A DNA stretch of 5,337 nucleotides from Candidatus Rokuibacteriota bacterium (GTDB lineage: Bacteria > Methylomirabilota > Methylomirabilia > Rokubacteriales > CSP1-6): positions 1 through 5,337 of the forward strand of contig QHRT01000252.1 of NCBI GenBank assembly GCA_003220195.1, given 5' to 3'. Below the pieces are notes generated by a model. That model was given only the letters and a program-made list of their open reading frames with translations, did no database searches and was not told the DNA's origin. Below are positions 1 to 5,337 of the stretch, piece after piece. Within the stretch, counting starts at the first letter, position 1. Every line of letters starts with the position of its first letter. The position numbers and the translations under genes were made by a program.

Positions 1-382
1 TCATCGAGGCGTAGATGAGCTGCGGATTGAGTCGCTGCAGATCCTCGTAGCCGAGGCCGAGCTTCTTGAACGCGCCCGGCCGATAGTTCTCGACGAGCAC
101 GTCGGCCCATCTGGCGACCAGGCGTGTCAACACCTCACGGCCGCCTTCGGTTTTCAGATTCAGCGCGATCGCGCGCTTGTTCGAGCCCTGCGTCAGGAAG
201 CCCGTGCCGAGCCCCGTAGCGTTGAGCGCGTGATCGGCGCCCGACTCGCGGCTCTGGTCCGGCTCGTTCGGATCGTCGATCTTGATCACGTCGGCTCCCA
301 GGACGGCCAGCTGGTAGGCCGCGAACGGTCCCGCCAGCACGTGCGTGCAATCGAGGATCTTGATGCCTTCGAACGGGCGCAT
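1..382 (-). CDS. Family III (CaiB/BaiF) CoA-transferase, N-terminal part, truncated by window edge
   Basis: Enzymes of this family move coenzyme A between a CoA thioester and a carboxylic acid in the cytoplasm. The visible 127 residues start MRPFEGIKILD and match the family N-terminus in order: the VLAGPFAAYQLAVLGADVIK block (residues about 15-34), SNKRAIALNLK (67-77), ADVLVENYRPG (93-103), LGLGYEDL (108-115) and NPQLIYAS (119-126). Full-length members are about 390-410 residues, so roughly two thirds, including the catalytic Asp expected near residue 165-170, lies beyond position 1. The ATG at 382-380 is favoured because a GGGGGAG ribosome site sits 6 nt upstream and the family alignment begins there. 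It is divergent from the SDR gene at 465. The family assignment is firm; the substrate (for example formyl, succinyl or another acyl donor and acceptor) is not visible. Confidence 0.93.
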   Translation of the reverse strand, partial: MRPFEGIKILDCTHVLAGPFAAYQLAVLGADVIKIDDPNEPDQSRESGADHALNATGLGTGFLTQGSNKRAIALNLKTEGGREVLTRLVARWADVLVENYRPGAFKKLGLGYEDLQRLNPQLIYASM

Positions 383-388
383 GAGGTT

Positions 389-395
389 CTCCCCC
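389..395 (-). promoter_or_regulatory. Ribosome binding site of the CoA-transferase gene
   Basis: On the minus strand this reads GGGGGAG and lies 6 nt before the ATG at 382. It supports that start codon. Confidence 0.6.
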
Positions 396-446
396 AGGGA
401 AATTCCCATCGAGGGTAGCAGAAAGCGTGGGATAACTGGCCGGCAC

Positions 447-454
447 AAAGGAGG
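447..454 (+). promoter_or_regulatory. Strong ribosome binding site of the SDR gene
   Basis: AAAGGAGG is a near-perfect Shine-Dalgarno sequence 10 nt before the ATG at 465. It decides that start over the in-frame upstream ATG at 345, which would extend the protein by 40 residues into the divergent gene. Confidence 0.8.
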
Positions 455-464
455 ACCGATTCCC

Positions 465-1256
465 ATGGACCTGGAGCTCAAGGGCAAAGTCGCGATCGTG
501 GGCGGCGCCAGCAAGGGGCTCGGACGAGCCTCCGCGCTGGCGCTGGCCGAGGAAGGGATGCGCGTCGCCGTGTGCAGCCGCTCCGAGGCGGACCTCGACA
601 AGGCCGCGAAGGAGATTCACGACGCGACCGGCGCCGAGGCCTTCGCCTTTGCCGGCGACCTGGATCGTTACGAGACGATCCGGGCGCTGATCGCGAGGAC
701 GGTCGAGCGATTCGGTCGGCTCGACGTCATGGTGAACAATTCCGGCGGCCCGCCGCTCGCCCGGGCACAGAGCGCCACGGAAGAGCAGTGGTCGACGGCG
801 GTGGAGCGGTCGCTGCTGTTCTTCGCGCGAATGTCGCGCGAGGCGATTCCGCATCTGAAGAAGCAGGGCGGCGGACGCATCATCAACATCCTCGCCAGCA
901 CCGTGTATCAGCCGATCCCGAACCTGGCGCTGTCCGGCGCCACGCGCATGGGCGTGGTGGCGTACATGAAGAGCCTGGCCGACGAGGTCGGCCGCGACGG
1001 CATCCTGGTCAACAACGTGTGTCCGGGGTCGATCCTGAGCGAGCGCATGCTCTCGAACGTGACGGCGCGCGCGAAGGAGCTCGGAATCTCGGTCGACGAA
1101 GCGCTCGCGCAGCGCGCGGCCGAGACCGCGGTCGGCCGCATCGGCGAGCCGAAGGAGCTCGCGGCGCTGGTGGCGTTTCTCGCGTCGGGGAAGGCGAGCT
1201 ACATCACCGGGACGACGATCCTGGTGGACGGCGGCCTGGTGCGTTCGGTGCTGTAG
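465..1256 (+). CDS. Short-chain dehydrogenase/reductase-like protein with a degenerate catalytic tetrad
   Basis: A 263-residue protein of usual SDR length with the FabG-like fold signature. The Rossmann glycine motif is VGGASKGLG (residues 12-20, with Gly13 where Thr is usual). Ser38-Arg39 follow strand beta2, which often goes with NADP(H) preference. D65 lies in GDLD, NNSGG (91-95) corresponds to NNAG, and the C-terminus reads YITGTTILVDGG (246-257). Aligned by eye to E. coli FabG, the catalytic Asn, Ser, Tyr and Lys fall on Ser116, Ala144 (next to Ser145), Ser157 and Arg161. The classical YxxxK is therefore SGATR. I recall a described subgroup of BKR-like SDRs that lacks a perfect NAD motif and tetrad, and this protein probably belongs there. 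Such annotations as 3-oxoacyl-ACP reductase are therefore unsafe. The divergent CoA-transferase suggests an acyl-CoA or organic-acid role. The fold is firm, the reaction unknown. Confidence 0.93.
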   Translation: MDLELKGKVAIVGGASKGLGRASALALAEEGMRVAVCSRSEADLDKAAKEIHDATGAEAFAFAGDLDRYETIRALIARTVERFGRLDVMVNNSGGPPLARAQSATEEQWSTAVERSLLFFARMSREAIPHLKKQGGGRIINILASTVYQPIPNLALSGATRMGVVAYMKSLADEVGRDGILVNNVCPGSILSERMLSNVTARAKELGISVDEALAQRAAETAVGRIGEPKELAALVAFLASGKASYITGTTILVDGGLVRSVL

Positions 1257-1268
1257 CGCGCGTCGCGA
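1257..1268. other. 12-bp convergent stop-to-stop junction
   Basis: The SDR stop (TAG, 1254-1256) and the HD gene stop (TAG on the minus strand, 1271-1269) are 12 bp apart. No terminator hairpin fits between them, so transcripts of both strands probably overlap at their 3' ends. Confidence 0.7.
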
Positions 1269-2033
1269 CTACAGATATTTCGTCGGCCACATCATCGTGC
1301 GCCACATGTGGGCCGACGGGCTCGCGTCGAAGCCGAGACCTTCTTCCGGCTGCTTGAAGTGGCGGCCGATGACGTCGGTGAACTCCTCGAGCTCGACCCG
1401 CACGTTCTGATCGAACGCGTAGAGGTCGTTCACGCAGATCAGCCGCGAGCTCATGTACCACTTGTGGTCGCGCGCGTACTGGTAGTCGCGCTGGATGTAC
1501 GGCTCGGGCACGTAGTCCTCGCCGAACAGCTTGATGTAGCTCTGCGGATAGCTGTAGCCGACCGACTCGTCCGGGAAGAAGCGGAGCGCCTGGTGATAGC
1601 GGATGGCCCAACTCACTTCGGGGTCCACGTAGGGCTCGACCAGCTGCGCGCTCCAGTAGCCATGATCGCCGCGGATGAACCCGGTCGTCGCGATGTCGTG
1701 CAGCAGGCACGCCAGCACGATCTTCTCGCTCGCGCCGTTCTTCTGCGCGAGCCGGGCGCTCTGCATCAGGTGCTGGGTGGGGCCGAAGCGGAGGTTGAAG
1801 TAATCCATCACCGTCGGCTTCGCCGGCATGCGGGGCAAGCGCGGATCGTGGCCCATCATGTAGCGCTTGCCCGTATCGGGCGGCCGCTCGAGCGGCTGCC
1901 TCGGGTCTCTCTCGCCCGACGTGTAGATGACCGACTTCACGACGACTCGATCGAGCTCCTCCATCATCGCGCGCTCGGCGGCCTCGGCTCGTTCCAGTGG
2001 GTTCATGCGCGCGATGATCCGCCCCGCGGCCAT
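1269..2033 (-). CDS. HD-domain metalloprotein, possible phosphohydrolase or diiron oxygenase-like
   Basis: A 254-residue soluble protein with no signal peptide or membrane segment. The HD signature is clear: H88 in QHLMQSARL, H112-D113 in CLLHDIATTG, H124 in GDHGYWSA, H147 in RYHQAL and D203 in NDLYAFD. These residues would bind one or two metal ions. HD proteins are usually phosphohydrolases, but HD-type mixed-valent diiron oxygenases (PhnZ, myo-inositol oxygenase) use the same H-HD-H-H-D ligand set, and spacing here partly resembles PhnZ. The C-terminal part is rich in Tyr and Trp. The ATG at 2033 lies 20 nt after the enolase-superfamily stop, so co-transcription is likely. An in-frame stop just upstream (2042-2040) rules out an earlier start. 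Neither this ATG nor the next (residue 10, 2006-2004) has a good ribosome site, so the start is uncertain. No specific family name is recognised. Confidence 0.85.
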   Translation of the reverse strand: MAAGRIIARMNPLERAEAAERAMMEELDRVVVKSVIYTSGERDPRQPLERPPDTGKRYMMGHDPRLPRMPAKPTVMDYFNLRFGPTQHLMQSARLAQKNGASEKIVLACLLHDIATTGFIRGDHGYWSAQLVEPYVDPEVSWAIRYHQALRFFPDESVGYSYPQSYIKLFGEDYVPEPYIQRDYQYARDHKWYMSSRLICVNDLYAFDQNVRVELEEFTDVIGRHFKQPEEGLGFDASPSAHMWRTMMWPTKYL

Positions 2034-2053
2034 CGACTGTCAAGCACTGGCCG

Positions 2054-3148
2054 TCAGCTCGCGCGAAGCTTCTCGAGCAGTCGCGGGTCCGGGTCGACGC
2101 CGAGGCCCGGGCCCTGCGGAACCTGGATGCGACCTTGCTTCGGCTGGATCGCCTCGCCGAGCGGGTTCTCGGCGAAGTCGCAATAGAACCTTTCGACGAG
2201 CGACTCGCTCGGCATGGCGGCGATGCAGTGGATCGACGCCAGCAAGCCCGGACCGAAGTACGCAGAGTGCGGAACGACCTGCACGCCGAACGTCTCGGCG
2301 ATCGTCATCACGCGCCGCATCTCCGTGACGCCGCCGATCTTCGTGATGCTCGGCTGCGCGTACGTGATGGCGCCCGCCTCGCACGCGCGGCGAAAGTCCC
2401 AGACGGTGCCGTAGTTCTCGCCGGCGGCCGTCGGGATGCCTCCGCGGACGCGGACCTCGGCGAGCCCGGCGACGTTCTCCGGCGGCCACACCGGCTCTTC
2501 GAGCCAGTGCAGATCGAACGGCGCGAGCCGATGCGCCATCTCGACCGCTTGCGCCACCGTCCAGGGGCAGTTCGTATCGACCATGATCGGGACGTCGGGA
2601 CCCACGACGTCTCGCGCAGCCTTGACCTCCGGCACGGTGATCTCGTGAAGCTTCAGATAACGATAGCCGCGCTGGAAGGCCTGCGCGGCATAGTGCGCGA
2701 CGGCCTTCGCCTCGCCGTAGCGGAGGAGACTCGCATACGCCGGCAGATCGGCGCGACGGGCGCCGCCGAGCAACCGGTAGAGCGGAAGGCCGGCGGCCTT
2801 GCCGGCGATGTCCCAGAGCGCGATGTCGATGCCGGAGAGCGCGTAGATCGCCGGACCGTTGCGTCCGATCCCGTGCAGCATGCGCTGGACGTCGTCGTTC
2901 AGCGCGGCGATCTGGGTCGCGTCCCGGCCGACGCACATCGGAGCGAGCACCGTGTCGATCACCGCGCGGGTCGCGGGGAAGATGCGGTGGCCGAACGCTT
3001 CGCCCCAGCCCGTGATGCCCGCGTCCGTCTCGACGCGGATCAGCAGCATGTCGATGCTCGTGCGCGGCCGGCCGCCGAGCATCGGCGTCGCGCCGTCGAA
3101 GACCATCGGCATGTGGAGCACGATCGATTCGACGCGCGTGATCTTCAC
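2054..3148 (-). CDS. Enolase-superfamily protein, mandelate racemase/muconate lactonizing enzyme-like
   Basis: A 364-residue protein, normal for the superfamily, whose members abstract the proton alpha to a carboxylate using Mg2+ (racemases, cycloisomerases, sugar-acid dehydratases). The N-terminal capping domain runs to about residue 125 (MKITRVESIVLHMP, then TDAGITGWGEAFG at 41-53). The barrel follows. Metal ligands are D191 (MVDTN), E217 (WLEEPV) and E244 (AGEN). H294 (VVPHSAYFGP) matches the strand-7 His and E319 (VERF) the third catalytic Glu of mandelate racemase. Two catalytic sites differ: K166-L-H168 replaces KxK, and S267 (QPSITKIGG) replaces the Asp that pairs with the His. The start is GTG at 3148, overlapping the aminotransferase stop as GTGA, with GAGGG 6 nt upstream. 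The frame stays open further upstream, but the family N-terminus fits this GTG. It most likely acts as a dehydratase or epimerase on an acid; the substrate is unknown. Confidence 0.93.
   Translation of the reverse strand: MKITRVESIVLHMPMVFDGATPMLGGRPRTSIDMLLIRVETDAGITGWGEAFGHRIFPATRAVIDTVLAPMCVGRDATQIAALNDDVQRMLHGIGRNGPAIYALSGIDIALWDIAGKAAGLPLYRLLGGARRADLPAYASLLRYGEAKAVAHYAAQAFQRGYRYLKLHEITVPEVKAARDVVGPDVPIMVDTNCPWTVAQAVEMAHRLAPFDLHWLEEPVWPPENVAGLAEVRVRGGIPTAAGENYGTVWDFRRACEAGAITYAQPSITKIGGVTEMRRVMTIAETFGVQVVPHSAYFGPGLLASIHCIAAMPSESLVERFYCDFAENPLGEAIQPKQGRIQVPQGPGLGVDPDPRLLEKLRAS
3145..3148 (-). other. GTGA stop/start overlap coupling aminotransferase and enolase-superfamily genes
   Basis: The minus strand reads GTGA: GTG (3148-3146) starts the enolase-superfamily protein and TGA (3147-3145) ends the aminotransferase. 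A GAGGG site (3159-3155) precedes it by 6 nt inside the aminotransferase gene. This arrangement is typical of translational coupling and indicates one mRNA. Confidence 0.85.
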
Positions 3149-4515
3149 GCGAGGCCCTCGTCCTTCACCGCGCGGACCGCGGTCTCGAACGCGGCGAGCG
3201 TCTCGGCGATCACGTCGTCCGTGTGGCAGGTGCCCACCAGGGCGCGCGCGCCATTGAAGTCGACGCCGTTCAGGATCAGCGCCTGGCGGAGCGCCCGGCT
3301 TTGCTCGGGGAATTTCCCGTCGAGACGCCGCCACTCGATCTGCGCGACGGACTGATCCGCTCCATCGCGCGGTGGCGCGTCCGCGCCGAAGAAGATCTTC
3401 CAGTCGCTCGACTCGCCGTAGACCTTCCACGCAATCCGTTCTCGCGCGAGGATCTCGTTCAGGCCATGTCGGAGCTTCGCGGCCTGCGCGTTCGCGACGC
3501 GGATCTTTTCACCGCCCGCCACCTGCGCGAGCATGGCGACCCCGGCCGCGGCGGACAGCGGATTGGCGTTGAACGTCCCGGGATGCGCGATCTTGGAGCG
3601 ACGGTTCTCTTCCGCGCTGGCCTTGGTGCTCAGAAAGCTCAGGACGTCGGCGCGCCCGGCGACGGCGCCCCCGGGGAGCCCGCCAGCCAGGATCTTGGCG
3701 AGCGTCGTCAGATCCGGCGTGACGCCGAAGAGCTCCTGCGCGCCACCGGGAGCGACGCGGAATCCCGTGACGACTTCGTCGAAGATCAGGAGCGCGTCGG
3801 CCCGCCGCGTCTCCTCACGCAACGCGCGCGCGAACGACGCCGGTAACGGAATCGTGCCGAAGTGCCCGCCTGTCGGCTCGAGGATCACCGCGGCGACGTC
3901 GCGTCTGGCGAGCCGTTCTCGCACCGCCGCGATGTCGTCGGGCGGCAGCACCGACACCAGGTCGACGACCTCGCGCAGCTGACCGGCCTCGGGCTCCGCC
4001 TCGTACGGTGCGCGCACGCCGATCTCGAGGCCCTCGTGCCACCCGTGAAAGTGGCCCGCGAACTTCACGATGTGGCTCTTGCCCGTGAACGCGCGCGCGA
4101 GCCGCACTGCCATGTGCGTCGCCTCGGTGCCCGACGCCGTGAAGCGGATGCGCTCGGCGCTCGGCACGAGCCGGCACACCCACTCGCCCCATTCCACTTC
4201 CTTCTCGTGACACGCGCCGTAGTGCGTGCCGCGCATGGCCTGCTCGCGCACGGCCTCGCGCACTGCGGGCGGATTGTGGCCGAGCAGCAGCGCGCCGTGG
4301 CCCATCCAGTAGTCGATGTACTGGCGTCCGTCGACGTCCCACTTGCACGCACCGTCCGCGCGCTCGACGTAGAGCGGGAAGGGCTGCATCCGGCGGTTGT
4401 CGTGCGTGACGGCGTCCGGGAACACCCGTCGCGCGCGGTCGAAGAGCGCGTGCGAGGCGGGAAGCGCATCGGTGTATGCGTCTTGAAGCGGCGGCGATGC
4501 AGTGATGCGAGCCAT
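3145..4515 (-). CDS. Class III PLP-dependent aminotransferase, glutamate-1-semialdehyde aminomutase-like
   Basis: A 456-residue cytosolic fold-type I PLP enzyme that would move an amino group between an amino acid or amine and a keto acid, or within one molecule. Motifs in order: WDVDGRQYIDY (59-69), MGHGALLLGHNPP (71-83), SGTEATHMAVRLAR (128-141) for phosphate binding, GHFHGWHEG (154-162) with the ring-stacking aromatic region, FDEVVTGFR (245-253) with D246 contacting the pyridine nitrogen, the PLP lysine K274 in TTLAKILAGGLPGGAVAGR (270-288), and HPGTFNANPLS (311-321). It is somewhat longer than HemL (about 430 residues), and its linkage to an enolase-superfamily gene rather than to heme genes argues against a heme role. 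Beta-amino-acid transaminases also fall in this group. The ATG at 4515 has GAAGGAG 8 nt upstream; the overlapping ATG at 4519 is out of frame. It is probably the first gene of the aminotransferase-enolase-HD unit. Confidence 0.94.
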   Translation of the reverse strand: MARITASPPLQDAYTDALPASHALFDRARRVFPDAVTHDNRRMQPFPLYVERADGACKWDVDGRQYIDYWMGHGALLLGHNPPAVREAVREQAMRGTHYGACHEKEVEWGEWVCRLVPSAERIRFTASGTEATHMAVRLARAFTGKSHIVKFAGHFHGWHEGLEIGVRAPYEAEPEAGQLREVVDLVSVLPPDDIAAVRERLARRDVAAVILEPTGGHFGTIPLPASFARALREETRRADALLIFDEVVTGFRVAPGGAQELFGVTPDLTTLAKILAGGLPGGAVAGRADVLSFLSTKASAEENRRSKIAHPGTFNANPLSAAAGVAMLAQVAGGEKIRVANAQAAKLRHGLNEILARERIAWKVYGESSDWKIFFGADAPPRDGADQSVAQIEWRRLDGKFPEQSRALRQALILNGVDFNGARALVGTCHTDDVIAETLAAFETAVRAVKDEGLA

Positions 4516-4523
4516 GCATGGAT

Positions 4524-4530
4524 CTCCTTC
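4524..4530 (-). promoter_or_regulatory. Ribosome binding site of the aminotransferase gene
   Basis: On the minus strand this reads GAAGGAG, 8 nt before the ATG at 4515 but only 4 nt before the out-of-frame ATG at 4519. The spacing favours the 4515 start. Confidence 0.75.
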
Positions 4531-4560
4531 GGACCGCGGCGGGCAGTGAGCCTGTCAGCA

Positions 4561-4586
4561 GCGCCCGGCGCGATGACGCCGGGCGC
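4561..4586. terminator. GC-rich perfect hairpin, possible terminator or attenuator after the peroxiredoxin gene
   Basis: GCGCCCGGCG (4561-4570) and CGCCGGGCGC (4577-4586) are perfect 10-bp inverted complements with a 6-nt loop (4571-4576). The hairpin lies about 90 bp past the peroxiredoxin stop and about 46 bp before the aminotransferase start. No T-run follows on either strand, so it does not fit a standard intrinsic terminator. It may act with Rho, as a 3' RNA-stabilising end, or as a leader structure for the aminotransferase mRNA. Confidence 0.5.
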
Positions 4587-4674
4587 GCTCGCGGTCAGCG
4601 GCCGGGGCGCGCCACGCGCGCTCCGGACCGCTGGACCGCGAGCCGTGAATCGCCAACGACGGAGTCGACCGAGC

Positions 4675-5328
4675 CTACTTCGGCTGGGCCACCGTCCGGA
4701 GATACGGCTTGTGCGTCTTGAAGCCCTGCGGGTACTTCTTCTTCGCGTCCTCGTCGGACACATTCGCCGGGATGATGACGTCCTGGCCGGGCTTCCAGTT
4801 CACCGGCGTGGCGACCGCGTGCTTCGAGGTGAGCTGGCAGGAGTCGAGGAGCCGCAGCACCTCGTCGAAGTTGCGGCCGGTGCTCATCGGATACGTCAGC
4901 GTCGCCTTGACCTTCTTGTCCGGGCCGACGACGAACACCGAGCGCACCGTCATGTTGTCGATCGCGGTCCGCGCGCCGGCGACAGCGTTCGGATGGATCA
5001 TGTCGTACAGCTTCGCCACGGTCAGGTCGGCGTCGCCGATCAGCGGGTAGTTGATGGCGTGCCCCTGCGTCTCCTGGATGTCCTTGACCCAGTTCTTGTG
5101 GTCCGTGACCGGGTCGGCGCTGAGCCCGATGATCTTGGTGTGGCGCTTGTCGAACTCCGGCTTCAGCCCCGCCATGTAGCCGAGCTCGGTCGTGCAGACC
5201 GGCGTGAAGTCCTTGGGGTGCGAGAAGAGGATCGCCCAGTGGTCGCCGATCCACTCGTGGAAGCGGATCTTGCCCTCCGTGGTGTCGACCGTGAAGTCTG
5301 GGGCCTCGTCGCCAATGCGGATCGCCAT
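4675..5328 (-). CDS. 1-Cys peroxiredoxin, Prx6/AhpC-TSA family
   Basis: A 217-residue cytosolic thiol peroxidase that reduces hydrogen peroxide and organic or lipid hydroperoxides. The thioredoxin-fold active site is FSHPKDFTPVCTTELG (35-50), with peroxidatic C45, T42 and P43; R129 (VRSVFVVGP) is the likely catalytic Arg. The PVCTTE form of the motif and the C-terminal Prx6 extension (AVATPVNWKPGQDVIIPANV, then YPQGFKTHKPYLRTV) place it in the Prx6 subfamily, and its length is typical. It has a second cysteine, C164 in LDSCQLT, where I recall members often having Leu. The ATG at 5328 is preceded by AGG 6 nt upstream, but only 9 bases of upstream sequence are in the window, so the promoter is not visible. 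It lies upstream of the aminotransferase in the same direction but is separated by 159 bp and a hairpin, so it may be its own unit. Confidence 0.96.
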   Translation of the reverse strand: MAIRIGDEAPDFTVDTTEGKIRFHEWIGDHWAILFSHPKDFTPVCTTELGYMAGLKPEFDKRHTKIIGLSADPVTDHKNWVKDIQETQGHAINYPLIGDADLTVAKLYDMIHPNAVAGARTAIDNMTVRSVFVVGPDKKVKATLTYPMSTGRNFDEVLRLLDSCQLTSKHAVATPVNWKPGQDVIIPANVSDEDAKKKYPQGFKTHKPYLRTVAQPK

Positions 5329-5337
5329 GGTGGACCT

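Larger units (their letters stand above)
383..464. promoter_or_regulatory. Divergent intergenic region between CoA-transferase and SDR genes
   Basis: The 82 bp between the two divergent start codons must hold the 5' regions of both genes unless promoters lie inside coding sequence. I looked for sigma70-like -35/-10 pairs on both strands. I found only weak candidates, such as an ATAACT at 432-437 on the plus strand without a good -35 partner. No clear operator palindrome was seen. The regulatory role is inferred from the gene arrangement. Confidence 0.35.

Noticed and set aside
345..464. Upstream extension of the SDR protein to the ATG at 345
   Set aside because: The extra 40 residues overlap the divergent CoA-transferase, have no SDR similarity, and the strong AAAGGAGG site serves the ATG at 465.
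1308..2186. Plus-strand open frame of 292 codons opposite the HD gene
   Set aside because: Low-complexity Arg/Val/Ala/His composition, no ribosome site, and antisense to conserved HD motifs.
2135..3355. Long plus-strand open frame (406 codons) opposite the enolase-superfamily gene
   Set aside because: Its translation is rich in Arg, Asp and His with no domain, and it is exactly antisense to a well-supported enzyme. Such shadows are expected in GC-rich DNA.
3149..3430. Upstream extension of the enolase-superfamily protein into the aminotransferase gene
   Set aside because: The added residues are Arg-rich shadow translation of the aminotransferase. The family N-terminus begins at the GTG at 3148.
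3145..4515. Calling the aminotransferase hemL (heme biosynthesis)
   Set aside because: The protein is longer than HemL and is coupled to an enolase-superfamily gene, with no heme genes nearby, so the specific symbol is not supported.
4065..4763. Minus-strand open frame overlapping the aminotransferase start and the peroxiredoxin end
   Set aside because: The Arg/Ser/Thr-rich translation is an out-of-frame shadow of two real genes.

Overview
The window is GC-rich, densely coding bacterial DNA with short intergenic gaps. It carries six recognisable protein genes and no RNA gene, insertion sequence, CRISPR array or phage signal. Gene style and content (acyl-CoA/keto-acid type catabolic enzymes, strong G/C bias at third codon positions) suggest a soil or sediment bacterium of a high-GC lineage such as Proteobacteria or a Rokubacteria-like phylum. 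The sequence alone does not settle the taxon.

Layout. Positions 1-382 (minus) hold the N-terminal third of a family III (CaiB/BaiF) CoA-transferase that runs off the left edge. An 82-bp divergent intergenic region separates it from a plus-strand short-chain dehydrogenase/reductase-like gene (465-1256). That gene ends only 12 bp from the stop codon of a convergent minus-strand block. Read in the direction of transcription, the block is: a 1-Cys (Prx6-type) peroxiredoxin (5328-4675); a 159-bp gap with a strong GC hairpin; a class III PLP aminotransferase of the glutamate-1-semialdehyde aminomutase-like group (4515-3145); an enolase-superfamily (mandelate racemase/muconate lactonizing enzyme-like) protein (3148-2054), coupled to it by a GTGA stop/start overlap; and an HD-domain protein (2033-1269), 20 bp further on.

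Together the aminotransferase, enolase-superfamily enzyme and HD protein look like one transcription unit for catabolism or remodelling of a small amino- or hydroxy-acid. The divergent CoA-transferase and the SDR may act on the acid or its CoA ester. The substrate cannot be read from the sequence. The points most worth a second look are: (a) the SDR has lost all four residues of the classical N-S-Y-K tetrad; (b) the enolase-superfamily protein keeps its metal ligands but has K-x-H instead of K-x-K and Ser in place of the Asp of the His-Asp dyad; (c) the HD protein has a histidine/aspartate spacing reminiscent of HD-type diiron oxygenases rather than only phosphohydrolases. These three together make the cluster a candidate for an undescribed pathway, but that is inference.
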